Assembly (NCBI RefSeq): GCF_000716785.1
Contig: NZ_JNYY01000002.1
Coordinates: forward strand, 248,001-312,000
Direction: 5' to 3'
DNA length: 64,000 nt
DNA from: Amycolatopsis vancoresmycina
GTDB taxonomy: Bacteria; Actinomycetota; Actinomycetes; Mycobacteriales; Pseudonocardiaceae
Shown: positions 34,123 through 42,031 of the stretch, piece by piece
Position numbering within the stretch: position 1 is the first letter of the stretch
How the letters are laid out: each line of letters begins with the position of its first letter
Notes under the pieces: generated by a model
Databases searched by the model: none
What the model saw: only the letters and a program-made list of their open reading frames with translations
What the model was told of the DNA's origin: nothing
Made by a program: the position numbers and the translations under genes

Positions 34123-34551
34123 GTGTGGATAACCCCTGTGGATAACTACCCCACCTCGTGGGCGCCTCGCCAGGCGGTTGTGGTATCGGCGTGGGCGGTC
34201 ACGGCGTTGCTGCTGGCCGGTGTCGTGGCCGACGCGCTGACCGGCGACCGCGGCGGGCTGGTGCTGTTCGCCCTCGCCGCGGTGGCCGTCGGCGCGTTCG
34301 CCGTGCACGCCACCGTCGTCCGGCCGCGGCTGGCGGCGGGCCCCGACGGCCTGGTCGCCCGGACGCTGGGCGGCACGCACCGGCTCTCCTGGGCGCAGAC
34401 CCGCACCCGGCTGCGCACCACCCGCCGGCTGGGCCGCGACGGCGTCACGCTCGAAATCGAGCACGAGGACGAGCTGTACGTCTTCGGGTGGCTGGACCTC
34501 GGCGAGGACCCGCGGGACGTCCTGGACGTCCTCAGCACGCTGCGAGCCTAG
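34123..34551 (+). CDS. PH domain-containing membrane protein
   Basis: 142-aa protein with two hydrophobic segments at about residues 18-35 and 45-62, followed by a bacterial PH-like domain (GLVARTLGGTHRLSWAQTRTRLRTTRRLGRDGVTLEIEHEDELYVFGWLDLGEDP). This matches the Rv0012/Rv0010c-like genes next to crgA. Start uncertain: GTG 34123 (used) or GTG 34138. The two DnaA boxes overlap these start codons, so the boxes and the N-terminus share sequence. It overlaps the rhomboid gene end by 4 bp, tail-to-tail. Confidence 0.82.
   Translation: MWITPVDNYPTSWAPRQAVVVSAWAVTALLLAGVVADALTGDRGGLVLFALAAVAVGAFAVHATVVRPRLAAGPDGLVARTLGGTHRLSWAQTRTRLRTTRRLGRDGVTLEIEHEDELYVFGWLDLGEDPRDVLDVLSTLRA
34124..34145 (+). 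promoter_or_regulatory. Two perfect DnaA boxes at the start of the PH-domain gene
   Basis: TGTGGATAA at 34124-34132 and again at 34137-34145, 13 bp apart, same strand. Each is the exact complement of TTATCCACA, the high-affinity consensus. They lie about 23 kb from oriC and overlap alternative start codons of the gene. Role (DnaA titration or regulation) is inference. Confidence 0.72.
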
Positions 34552-35501
34552 GCGCAGAAGTACGTCGGGACGCCCCGGTACGGGACGAACCCGCAGCTCG
34601 CCGTGCCGAACTGGCTCGCCGCGTACGCCACCAGGCCGACGATCGCGAGCGCGATGATCGTGAGGCCGATGGCCTGCCACCGGGCCTGGTTGACCTGCGG
34701 GGCGTAGAGCAGCGCGACCGTGACCAGGGCGCCGGTTACCAGGCCGCCGACGTGCGCCCAGATCGAGATGCCCGAGATGCCGAAGGTGATGAACGCGTTC
34801 AGCGCGAGGGTGATGATCAGCCCGGTCGGGTTCAGCCGCAGCTTCAGCACGAGCACGGCGTACGCGCCCATCAGGCCGAACAGCGCCCCGGACGCCCCGA
34901 CCGTCGGCGGCCCCGACTGGTCGAAGAGCAGGACGGCGGCGGACGCGCCGAGCATCGAGATGAAGTAGAGCGCGAGGTAGCGGCCGCGGCCGCAGACCTG
35001 CTCCAGCGCCCGGCCCATCATCCACAGCGAGAACATGTTGACCGCGATGTGGATCGGCCCGTAGTGCAGGAAGCCGCTGGTCACGATCCGCCACCACTCG
35101 CCGTGGCCCAGGGTCGCGGTGACGTACAGGCTGCCGCGCTGGAAGGCGTTCGAGGCGTCGTTGTCGTTGAGGCTCTGCGCCTGGAAGACCGTGAAGAGGT
35201 AGACCAGGACGTTCACCGCGAGGATGACCTGGGTGACGAGCACCGACTGCGAGAGCCGCGCGCCGAAGACCGTCCGCTGGCCGAGGCCGGCTTCCTGGTA
35301 GCCGCGGTGCTGACGGCGCTGCTCCTGGCCGCCTGCGTGGACGCAGTCGGTGCACTGGAAGCCGACGGGGGCTTCGCGGAGACAATCCGGGCACGCCGGA
35401 CGCCCGCACCGGGAACAGCTCAACCCGGTCGGGCGGTTCGGGTGCCACCAGCACCCGGGCAGCGCGGCTTGCTCGGCGGCGGGGTTCGGCGGTTGGTTCA
35501 C
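34548..35501 (-). CDS. Rhomboid family intramembrane serine protease with N-terminal zinc-ribbon-like segment
   Basis: 317-aa membrane protease. The N-terminal part has six cysteines (CWWHPNRPTGLSCSRCGRPACPDCLREAPVGFQCTDC), probably a B-box-like zinc finger, as in many actinobacterial rhomboids. The membrane domain has FLHYGPIHIAVNMFSLW (Asn), the catalytic Ser in VGASGALFGLMGAY, and the catalytic His in IWAHVGGLVTG. The GTG start at 35501 gives MNQPPNPAAEQ. It lies between the PH gene and ppiA in the conserved cluster. Substrates are unknown. The inverted-repeat element copy 2 is 43 bp upstream of the start. Confidence 0.93.
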   Translation of the reverse strand: MNQPPNPAAEQAALPGCWWHPNRPTGLSCSRCGRPACPDCLREAPVGFQCTDCVHAGGQEQRRQHRGYQEAGLGQRTVFGARLSQSVLVTQVILAVNVLVYLFTVFQAQSLNDNDASNAFQRGSLYVTATLGHGEWWRIVTSGFLHYGPIHIAVNMFSLWMMGRALEQVCGRGRYLALYFISMLGASAAVLLFDQSGPPTVGASGALFGLMGAYAVLVLKLRLNPTGLIITLALNAFITFGISGISIWAHVGGLVTGALVTVALLYAPQVNQARWQAIGLTIIALAIVGLVAYAASQFGTASCGFVPYRGVPTYFCA

Positions 35502-35543
35502 GATGACACCAACCTACCGAAACCCCTGCGAAGCAGCTGTCAG

Positions 35544-35634
35544 TGAGGCTTATTCAGCCGTCGGCCGCCACACGACTTCGCTCTGACCTGCGGTTCGCGC
35601 GCGGGGCGTGGCGGCCTAACCAGAATAAGCCTCA
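35544..35634 (-). repeat. ~90-bp inverted-repeat element, copy 2
   Basis: Ends are perfect 12-bp inverted repeats (TGAGGCTTATTC/GAATAAGCCTCA), and an inner 9-bp pair (GGCCGCCAC/GTGGCGGCC) extends the hairpin. It is the reverse orientation of copy 1 (33553-33641). Its right edge includes the ppiA stop codon, so it could terminate ppiA transcription. Confidence 0.82.
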
Positions 35635-36150
35635 GTGCTCGACCGTGACCTTCTCGATCACGATGTCGGTCAGCGGGCGGTCCGCCGGGCCGGTCGAGGT
35701 GCGCGCGATCGTGTCGACGACGGTGCGCGACTCCTGGTCGGCCACCTCGCCGAAGATCGTGTGCCGGAAGTTCAGGTGGGTCGTCGGCGCGACGGTGATG
35801 AAGAACTGCGAGCCGTTCGTGCCGGGCCCGGCGTTCGCCATGGCCAGCAGGTACGGCTTGCTGAACTGCAGCTCCGGGTGGAACTCGTCGCCGAACTTGT
35901 AGCCCGGGCCGCCGCGGCCGGTGCCGGTCGGGTCGCCGCCCTGCAGCATGAAGCCGTCGATGACCCGGTGGAAGATCGAGCCGTCGTAGAACGGGCCGGA
36001 GTCCGTGCCCGCCGCGTTCGGCTGGGTGTACTCCTTGGTGCCCTCCGCGAGCCCGACGAAGTTCGCGACCGTCTTCGGCGCGTGGTCCGGGAACAGGTTC
36101 AGGTGGATGTCACCCTGGTTGGTGTGCAGCGTAGCTTTCACGGACGCCAT
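35632..36150 (-). CDS. ppiA: PpiA, cyclophilin-type peptidyl-prolyl cis-trans isomerase
   Basis: 172-aa cytoplasmic cyclophilin. Active-site Arg in FHRVIDGFMLQGGDPTGTGRGGPGY, then NGSQFFITV and LNFRHTIFGEVADQ, all canonical. Length and position beside the cwsA-like gene match Rv0009 and relatives. Start ATG 36150. Its stop lies inside repeat element copy 2. It is divergent from the cwsA-like gene. Confidence 0.96.
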   Translation of the reverse strand: MASVKATLHTNQGDIHLNLFPDHAPKTVANFVGLAEGTKEYTQPNAAGTDSGPFYDGSIFHRVIDGFMLQGGDPTGTGRGGPGYKFGDEFHPELQFSKPYLLAMANAGPGTNGSQFFITVAPTTHLNFRHTIFGEVADQESRTVVDTIARTSTGPADRPLTDIVIEKVTVEH

Positions 36151-36242
36151 CGTGCCATCTGCGGCGCGCCGCCGGGAAAAGGGGCACGATAGGTTACGGG
36201 TAACAGAGCAGTGTCAAAACGAATGATGATGAGGTGAAGCCC

Positions 36243-36779
36243 ATGTCCCGGGCGACAGCCCAGGCCGTCGAGACCGCCGACAAACTCGTCACCGAGGGTG
36301 TCAAGCAGGGGCGGCGCGCGCAGAAGAAGCTCGCGAAGAAGACGGAACTGACCCGCAAGGAGCTCAAGAAGAGCTCGAAGGCCGCTCGCCAGGAGGCGCT
36401 CGCGCGCCTGTCCGAGCTGCGCAAGCCGGGTCGCAAGGCGAAGAAGGCCGCCATCAAGGCCGCGAAGGCGGCCGGCGACTCGAAGCGCCGCGGCAAGAAG
36501 GACTTCAAGGCGGCGAAGAAGGACTTCTACGCGGCCGTGTCCGAGGCCAAGTCGGCCGCGAAGGGCACCCGCAGCCGTCGCAAGTGGCCGTGGCTGCTCG
36601 GCCTGGTCGTGGTCGGCGCCGGCGCCGCCTACGCCCTCCGCTCGAAGCAGGAGCCGCCGGTCGCGCCCGCGCCGCCGAAGGCCACCCCGCCCGCGCCGAA
36701 GCCCGCCGAAGCGGCGAAGCCGACCCCGCAGGCGAACGGCAAGGCTCCGTCACCGGCGCCCGCCGAGAAGAAGAACTGA
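36243..36779 (+). CDS. cwsA: CwsA-like cell-wall synthesis/division membrane protein
   Basis: 178-aa protein. The N-terminal about 110 residues are very Lys/Ala-rich, probably a coiled or disordered cationic region (KAKKAAIKAAKAAGDSKRRGKKDFKAAKKDF). One helix follows (about 118-135, WPWLLGLVVVGAGAAYAL), then a Pro/Ala-rich outer tail. In mycobacteria CwsA binds Wag31 and CrgA; the position next to ppiA supports the name. The similarity is mainly architectural and positional. ATG 36243 is preferred over GTG 36234 because AGGTGA sits at correct spacing. A strong bidirectional terminator follows. Confidence 0.7.
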   Translation: MSRATAQAVETADKLVTEGVKQGRRAQKKLAKKTELTRKELKKSSKAARQEALARLSELRKPGRKAKKAAIKAAKAAGDSKRRGKKDFKAAKKDFYAAVSEAKSAAKGTRSRRKWPWLLGLVVVGAGAAYALRSKQEPPVAPAPPKATPPAPKPAEAAKPTPQANGKAPSPAPAEKKN

Positions 36780-36788
36780 AGACGACGC

Positions 36789-36824
36789 GAAGAGGCCCCC
36801 GGGGGTGCAGCCGGGGGCCTCTTC
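36789..36824. terminator. Bidirectional terminator between cwsA and the DUF6918 gene
   Basis: GAAGAGGCCCCCGG and its complement, 14-bp perfect stem with an 8-nt loop, between two convergent genes, 10 bp after the first stop and 20 bp from the second. Confidence 0.88.
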
Positions 36825-36843
36825 AGTCGTGCCTGGAAACCGA

Positions 36844-37296
36844 TCAGACGGCAGCGGCGTGCTTGTCGATCAGCTGGCCGAGACGCGGCAGCGCCTCTTC
36901 GACGTTCTTCTTGCCGTTCGGGCGCAGCTTCGAGTAGACCTTCTTGATGCTGTCGCGGCTGCTCTTCTCCGCGCGCGTGTCGGTGACGCTCAGCAGCGCG
37001 TCGGAAGCCTCGTCCGAGCGGCTGGTCAGGTAGGCGCCGAAGTCGTTGCCGCCCTTGGCGCGGTAGTCGCCGTAGAACGGCTCGAGCGCGGACGCGAAGT
37101 CCGGCAGCAGCGTGTCGACGGCCGAGGGGATGATGCCCGGCTTGATCTTCTTGACCGCGGCGAAGCCGGTCTTGACGACGGCACCCGAAACGCCGCCCTT
37201 GTCCGAGACCTCGGCGTCCACGAGGGTCTCGAAGTCGGAAACGACAGCCGGGCGACGGCTGGAGTCGAGCAGGATTTCCTTGAGGGTGTCAGCCAC
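36844..37296 (-). CDS. DUF6918-like conserved protein
   Basis: 150-aa soluble helical protein: MADTLKEILLDSSRRPAVVSDFETLVDAEVSDKGG, SGAVVKTGFAAVKKIKPGIIPSAVDTLLPDF, ALEPFYGDY, VYSKLRPNGKKNVEEALPRLG. From memory this corresponds to the DUF6918 family of actinobacteria; function is not known. Codon use is strongly biased (AAG, CTC/CTG, GTC), which suggests high expression. GGACAAAGGACAAG lies before the ATG. It is monocistronic. Confidence 0.8.
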   Translation of the reverse strand: MADTLKEILLDSSRRPAVVSDFETLVDAEVSDKGGVSGAVVKTGFAAVKKIKPGIIPSAVDTLLPDFASALEPFYGDYRAKGGNDFGAYLTSRSDEASDALLSVTDTRAEKSSRDSIKKVYSKLRPNGKKNVEEALPRLGQLIDKHAAAV

Positions 37297-37442
37297 GAAT
37301 CTTGTCCTTTGTCCTTGCAGAGTTGGTGCCCCGCCCCGGGGTGGGGGTCCCCGGTGGCTGCGGTGCGCGAGTCCACGAAGCCTGCGCGTGACGCACAGGG
37401 TAATACAAGATCAACATCACTCACCCGTGTGGAGGTCGCTAC

Positions 37443-37973
37443 CTAGAGCTTCAGGGCGGAGATAGTCTTCTTGACCACTGTGCGTGCCTTCACGCTCTGC
37501 TTCTGGTTCGTGGTCGCGATGACCGCCGCCGACCCCTTCGCGACCGCGTAGACGGCCCCGTCGTCGGTCGACAAATAGCCCCCCTTCCAGCCGGAAGGGT
37601 CGCTCGCCGGGTTGGACGAGTCGACCGGCGCCGCCTTGTTGACCAGTGCCGTCGCCGTTTTGGCGTCCCCGACGTACACACGGACGGTGAGCTGGACCTT
37701 CCCGTCCGGGCGATAGAAGAAGCACGCCGGGTGCGGCTGGTCGGCGGACACGCGCACCTTCGACACGTGCTGGCCGTTCGACTCGGCCACGAACTCGCTC
37801 CCGAGGTACGGGCAGTCCTCGGTCGCACCCGGCTCGGGGTCCGGCGGCAGGCCGCCGACGCCCGCCGCGGTGGACGCGGACGGCGGGCTGGGCGTCGCGG
37901 TGCCGGTCACGACGGAGGGGCTGCAGGCGGCCAGCAGGGCCACGGCGGGCGCGAGAAGTACGAGTCGTCGCAT
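37443..37973 (-). CDS. DUF2020-like lipoprotein
   Basis: 176-aa exported lipoprotein. Lipobox LLAAC at residue 17, then a Ser/Thr/Pro linker, then the DUF2020-like domain: CPYLGSEFVAESNGQHVSKVRVSADQPHPACFFYRPDGKVQLTVRVYVG, GAVYAVAKGSAAVIATTNQKQSVKARTVVKKTISAL. Two cysteines in the domain (CPYL, ACFFY) probably pair. Function not known. ATG 37973 fits the signal peptide. It is divergent from the gene at 38043. Confidence 0.85.
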   Translation of the reverse strand: MRRLVLLAPAVALLAACSPSVVTGTATPSPPSASTAAGVGGLPPDPEPGATEDCPYLGSEFVAESNGQHVSKVRVSADQPHPACFFYRPDGKVQLTVRVYVGDAKTATALVNKAAPVDSSNPASDPSGWKGGYLSTDDGAVYAVAKGSAAVIATTNQKQSVKARTVVKKTISALKL

Positions 37974-38042
37974 AGCGCGGACAGTCAACCACGAAGCATG
38001 TGTGGAAACCGCTGGCTGACGTCGGCGTGAGACGATGGCCGC

Positions 38043-38669
38043 GTGCTCACCCCCGAGCAGTACCTCGGCGCGACGGCCGAGCGCATCCAGCGGGCCGGCG
38101 GCCGGCTGCACACCGTGCCGATGGGGCCCACCACGGCCGTCGTCGGGCTGTTCACCGAGTCGGTGCTGCTGACGACCATGAACTACTGCGTCATCGCGGC
38201 CGCCTGTCCCGAGGTCACCGCCGCGGCGCTGTACGACTTCACCGGCCGCGCCACGCAGCACGCCCGCGCGAACCTGGTCGGCACCGTGGGCTGGACCGCG
38301 GCTTCGGTGGTCATCGCCGGGCTCGTCGGCCAGCGGGTGTACCCCGACGCCGCGCAGGCCGCGTCGGCGAAGTCGGGCAACCAGTTCGGCGGCGAGACGC
38401 GGATGGTCGCGGTCGACCTCACGGCCGGGCAGCTGTACGCGTTCGTCGGCGGCAAGCTCTGGGGCGCGGCGATGCAGGGCTCGGTCAACGCCAAGTTGAC
38501 GTACTGCTTCCCGCAGCCCGCCGAGGTCTACGCGCAGGTGCAGTGGCAGCAGGCGCAACAGCAGCCGCAGCAGCCGATGCCCGCGCCGGCGCCGCAGGTG
38601 CCGCCGCCGCCGGTCGTCGGCCCGCCACCGCCGGGGCACCAGCCCCAGCAGGGCCCGTACGGTTACTGA
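38043..38669 (+). CDS. Conserved hypothetical protein with Pro/Gln-rich tail
   Basis: 208-aa protein; family not recognised. Residues 1-150 look folded (MLTPEQYLGATAERIQRAGG, TAVVGLFTESVLLTTMNYCVIAA, TRMVAVDLTAGQLYAFVGGKLWG). Residues about 155-208 are Gln/Pro-rich and disordered. No signal peptide or confident membrane helix. The GTG start is at 38043. The next gene (a flavin-binding-type oxidase) begins one base after the stop, so they are co-transcribed; this does not indicate function by itself. Confidence 0.7.
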   Translation: MLTPEQYLGATAERIQRAGGRLHTVPMGPTTAVVGLFTESVLLTTMNYCVIAAACPEVTAAALYDFTGRATQHARANLVGTVGWTAASVVIAGLVGQRVYPDAAQAASAKSGNQFGGETRMVAVDLTAGQLYAFVGGKLWGAAMQGSVNAKLTYCFPQPAEVYAQVQWQQAQQQPQQPMPAPAPQVPPPPVVGPPPPGHQPQQGPYGY

Positions 38670-38670
38670 C

Positions 38671-39309
38671 ATGGTGCAGTTGCGCGGCTGGCCGTCGTTC
38701 CCCGAAGAACTTCCCGTGTTCACGCCGGAAACGGCGCCGCCGGACCCGCAGGCGCTGTTCGTCGAGTGGCTGACCGAAGCGGGTGAGCACGTGCTGGCCC
38801 CGCACGCCGTCACACTGTCCACAGTGGACGCCGACGGGGCGCCCGACGCGCGCGTGGTGATCCTCAAGGACGTCGGGCCCGCTGGGTGGGCGGTCGCGAC
38901 CAGCTCGGAAAGCCCGAAGGGGCTGCAGCTGCGGAAGGACCCGCGTGCCGCGTTGACGTTCTTCTGGCCCGGCCGCGGCCGGCAGATCCGGCTGCGCGGC
39001 CCGGTCTCCCCCGCCGCACCCGAGGTCTCCGCGGCGGACTTCCTCGCCCGGCCGCCGGCGTCCCGCGTCGAGGCGTACATCGGGCACCAGTCCCAGGTCC
39101 TGCACGACCCGGCGGACCTCGACGCGGCGGCCGCGGAGGCGGAACGCTGGGTCGAGGAGAACCCGGACGTGGCGCCGGAAACCTGGACGCGGTACCTCGT
39201 CGACCCGGACGACGTCGAGTTCTGGCAGGCCAGCCACGACCGCAGGCACGTCCGCCTGCGGTACCGGAAGACGAGCGACGGCTGGGTCCGCGAGCGCCTC
39301 TGGCCGTGA
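38671..39309 (+). CDS. Pyridoxamine 5'-phosphate oxidase-family protein (PdxH-like)
   Basis: 212-aa FMN-binding enzyme. PdxH pattern: ALFVEWLTEAGEHVLAPHAVTLSTVDADGAPDARVVILKDV, SESPKGLQLRKDPRAALTFFWPGRGRQIRLRGPV, RVEAYIGHQSQVL, and the C-terminal VEFWQASHDRRHVRLRYRK with the RLxP-like end ERLWP. It may make pyridoxal phosphate or be a PdxH relative with another substrate; the usual C-terminal arginine motif is only partly kept. It directly follows the hypothetical gene at 38043. Confidence 0.85.
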   Translation: MVQLRGWPSFPEELPVFTPETAPPDPQALFVEWLTEAGEHVLAPHAVTLSTVDADGAPDARVVILKDVGPAGWAVATSSESPKGLQLRKDPRAALTFFWPGRGRQIRLRGPVSPAAPEVSAADFLARPPASRVEAYIGHQSQVLHDPADLDAAAAEAERWVEENPDVAPETWTRYLVDPDDVEFWQASHDRRHVRLRYRKTSDGWVRERLWP

Positions 39310-39361
39310 CGAGCCTTTCGGGGGTATGCGGGCTCGGCGAGCGTGTGCGCATGATGCAGGT

Positions 39362-40750
39362 ATGCGCTCGAAGATCCTGACCGCCGGGCTGGTCCTGGCG
39401 ACGACCGCCGCCATCGGGGGCGTGGCCGACGCGCGTCCCGCAGGACCGGAGCTGGCGAATCCGCACCCGTGCGCCGGCCAGCCGGGCTTCACGTGCTCGA
39501 CCCTGACCGTCCCGCTCGACCACACCGGCCGCGTACCGGGCACGATCGACCTCCCGGTGGCGACGGCGGACAACGTGACCGCGCCCAAGGGCGTGCTGCT
39601 GTTCCTCACCGGTGGCCCCGGCCAGGGCGGCGTCGGCACGATCACGCGCATCGCGAAGCAGCGGCTGCCCGAGGTCGCGAAGGACTACCGGATCGTCATG
39701 CTCGACCAGCGCGGCACCGGACCGTCGGGGGCGCTGCAGTGCCCGGGCCTGCAGGCGCAGATGGGTAGTTCGGACATCGCGACGCCGTCAGCCGACGCGG
39801 TGCGGGAGTGCGCGGCCATCCTCGGCCGGACGGCACCGCTGTATTCGACCGACCAGACCGTCGCCGACTTCGACCGGCTGCGACAGGCACTGGGCGTGCC
39901 GAAGCTGGTGGTCGACGGCGTCTCGTACGGCTCGTTCACGGCGGCGCGGTACGCGGTCGCGCACCCGGACCGCGTCAGCAAGGTGATCCTCGATTCGGTG
40001 CTGCCCCACCACGCGACGGCGTCGGCTTCGCTGTACCTGACGGGCCTGACGGCGGAGGCCCGTGTCCTGCGCGCGGCCTGCGCGGTGGCCCCGGCCTGCG
40101 GCTACGACCCGGCCGACGACCTGGCGTGGGTGGTCCGCCACCGCGGCACGGCGGACGGCGTCCGGATCTTCGACACGGTGGTGTCGTACGAATTCCTCGA
40201 CCCGACGTACCGCAACCCGGAGGCGGGCGACGTCATCGGCGCCCTCCACGAAGCCCGCGGCGGCGCCCCGGCCCGCCTGGACGCCCTGCTGGCGGCGTTC
40301 AAGTCCGGCGGCGACGACCCGGCCTCGTTCAGCGCCGGCCTCCACGCGGCGACGCTGTGCGCGGACCAGCGCTTCCCGTGGGGCTCGGCGGCCACCCCGC
40401 TCCCGCTCCGGCAGCCGTTGCTGTCGCTGGCCGCGCACACCCTGCCGGCGTCGGCGACCTGGCCGTACACGACCGGGGTGGCGACGCAGCAGGGGCTCGT
40501 CCAGAGCTGCCTGCCGTGGCCGGCGGAACGCCCCGGCTCGAACCCCGCCGGTCCGCTCCCGGACGTCCCGGTGCTGCTGCTCAACGGTGATCGGGACCTG
40601 TCGACGCCGATGGAGTGGGCGCGGGAGGAGGCGGCCCAGGCACCGCACGGGTCGTTGGTGATCGTGCCCGGCGAGTCGCACTCGATCCAGAACCGGGAAC
40701 GCGGCCACGCGGGCCGGGACGCGGTGCTCAGCTTCCTGGCGTCCACGTGA
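39362..40750 (+). CDS. Secreted alpha/beta hydrolase (tripeptidyl aminopeptidase-like)
   Basis: 462-aa exported hydrolase. The signal peptide is about residues 1-24 (ILTAGLVLATTAAIGGVADA). The oxyanion/HGGPG-like segment is FLTGGPGQGG, followed by VMLDQRGTGPSG, the nucleophile in DGVSYGSF (GxSxG), the catalytic Asp in LLNGDRDLSTP and the catalytic His in GESHSIQ. It resembles the SlpD/SlpE tripeptidyl aminopeptidases of actinomycetes (S33). ATG 39362 fits the signal peptide. The 3' end overlaps the convergent P450 gene by 23 bp. Confidence 0.88.
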   Translation: MRSKILTAGLVLATTAAIGGVADARPAGPELANPHPCAGQPGFTCSTLTVPLDHTGRVPGTIDLPVATADNVTAPKGVLLFLTGGPGQGGVGTITRIAKQRLPEVAKDYRIVMLDQRGTGPSGALQCPGLQAQMGSSDIATPSADAVRECAAILGRTAPLYSTDQTVADFDRLRQALGVPKLVVDGVSYGSFTAARYAVAHPDRVSKVILDSVLPHHATASASLYLTGLTAEARVLRAACAVAPACGYDPADDLAWVVRHRGTADGVRIFDTVVSYEFLDPTYRNPEAGDVIGALHEARGGAPARLDALLAAFKSGGDDPASFSAGLHAATLCADQRFPWGSAATPLPLRQPLLSLAAHTLPASATWPYTTGVATQQGLVQSCLPWPAERPGSNPAGPLPDVPVLLLNGDRDLSTPMEWAREEAAQAPHGSLVIVPGESHSIQNRERGHAGRDAVLSFLAST

Positions 40751-41933
40751 CCGGCAGTTCGTGCACGCCGTAGATGTTCATGTCCGTCCGCAGCTTCACC
40801 GCCCCGGCCGGCACCGCGAGGGCCAGGTCCGGGAACCGCTTCAGCAGCCCGCCGAAGCCGGCGCGCATTTCGATGCGGGCCAGCTGCTGGCCGAGGCACT
40901 GGTGGACGCCGTGGCCGAACGAGAGCAGGCCGCGGGCGTTGCGGCGGATGTCCAGCGTGTCCGGGTTCTCGAAGCGCCGCGGGTCGTGGTTGGCGGCCAG
41001 CAGCGACACGACGACCGTCGAGCCCTTGGTGATCGTTTCGCCACCGAGTTCGAGGTCCTCGGTCGCGTAGCGGAAGAAGATGTCGGCCACCGACAGGTAG
41101 CGCAGCAGCTCCTCCACCGCGCCGGGCAGCAGTTCCGCGTCGGCGCGCAGCTCGGCGGCCTGCTCCGGGTGCTCCAGCAGCGCGAACGTGCCCAGTGACA
41201 GCATGTTCGCCGTCGTTTCGTGGCCCGCGAGCAGCATCAGGAACGCGGCCCCGGTCAGCTCCTCGATCGTCAGGTCGTCGTGGCGGGCCAGGTCGGAAAG
41301 GATGTCCTCGGCCGGCTCGGCGCGCTTGTTCGTGACGAGCTCGGTCAGGTAGGTGTTCAGCGCGATGTACGCCCCCATCTTCTCCTCGAGCGTCTGCTCC
41401 CGGACCATGAACTGCGCCGAGTTGGCCTGGAAGGTCTCCCGATCCGCGTAGGGCACGCCGAGCAGTTCGCAGATCACCAGCGACGGCACCGGGAGCGCGA
41501 ACTCCTTGACCAGGTCGACCGGCGGGGCCAGCCGCGCCAGGTGGTCCAGCTGCCGCTCGACGACGTCGGCGATGTGCTCCTCCAGCTGCTTCATCCGCTT
41601 GACCGTGAAGGCGCCGGTGAGCTTTCGGCGCAGCCGGCTGTGGTCCGGCGGGTCCATCGCGATGAACATGCCCGGCAGCTGCGGCGACGGCTCGGTCGCG
41701 GCCGGCATGCCCGTCTCGTACGGCACGTGGATGACGTCGAGGTCCAGCCGCGAGCTGAACCGCGTGTCGGCCATCATCTGCCGGACCTCGTCGTAGCCGG
41801 TGACGAGCCAGCCCTCGTGCCCGTCGGGGAACACCAGCGGGCTGACCGGGCGGGTCCCGCGCAGCCGGGTGATCGCGCTCGGCGGGTCGAAGGGGCCCGC
41901 GTCGCGGTCCATGGGGAGTCCGTGCTGGCTCAT
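40728..41933 (-). CDS. Cytochrome P450
   Basis: 401-aa soluble class I P450 monooxygenase. Heme-binding FGHGVHQCLGQQLARIE (Cys about residue 350), I-helix FLMLLAGHETTANML with the oxygen-activating Thr, ExxR in EELLRYL, and PDHSRLRRKLTGAFT in the C-helix. It resembles CYP105/107-type actinomycete enzymes that tailor secondary metabolites. ATG 41933 has GGAAGGA upstream. Three heptamer repeats that match SARP operators lie at 41979-42007, in the gap to the divergent regulator. Redox partners may include the FprA-type reductase at 25793. The substrate is unknown. Confidence 0.95.
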   Translation of the reverse strand: MSQHGLPMDRDAGPFDPPSAITRLRGTRPVSPLVFPDGHEGWLVTGYDEVRQMMADTRFSSRLDLDVIHVPYETGMPAATEPSPQLPGMFIAMDPPDHSRLRRKLTGAFTVKRMKQLEEHIADVVERQLDHLARLAPPVDLVKEFALPVPSLVICELLGVPYADRETFQANSAQFMVREQTLEEKMGAYIALNTYLTELVTNKRAEPAEDILSDLARHDDLTIEELTGAAFLMLLAGHETTANMLSLGTFALLEHPEQAAELRADAELLPGAVEELLRYLSVADIFFRYATEDLELGGETITKGSTVVVSLLAANHDPRRFENPDTLDIRRNARGLLSFGHGVHQCLGQQLARIEMRAGFGGLLKRFPDLALAVPAGAVKLRTDMNIYGVHELPVTWTPGS

Positions 41934-41978
41934 CGGCTGTCCTTCCGTTGGTGTGCCGATGACGATCGCCGGGCGGGC

Positions 41979-42007
41979 TGACACGGGCCTGACACGCGTC
42001 GGACACC
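41979..42007 (+). promoter_or_regulatory. SARP-type operator: three heptamers at 11-bp spacing (P450/regulator promoter)
   Basis: TGACACG (41979), TGACACG (41990) and GGACACC (42001), each 11 bp apart with 4-bp spacers. SARP regulators are known to bind direct heptamer repeats at this spacing next to the -10 region. A matching array is upstream of the exporter operon at 46787-46815. Confidence 0.72.
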
Positions 42008-42031
42008 ACCGTCCGTGGCAAGATCGGCCGG

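Noticed and set aside
33553..35634. Composite transposon bounded by the two inverted-repeat elements
   Set aside because: The genes between them (crgA, PH-domain, rhomboid) are the conserved core order, no transposase is present, and no target duplication is visible.
36193..36204. GTTAC-GG-GTAAC palindrome between ppiA and cwsA as an operator
   Set aside because: Short and overlapping a plausible -10 element (TAGGTT); too little to support a regulator site.
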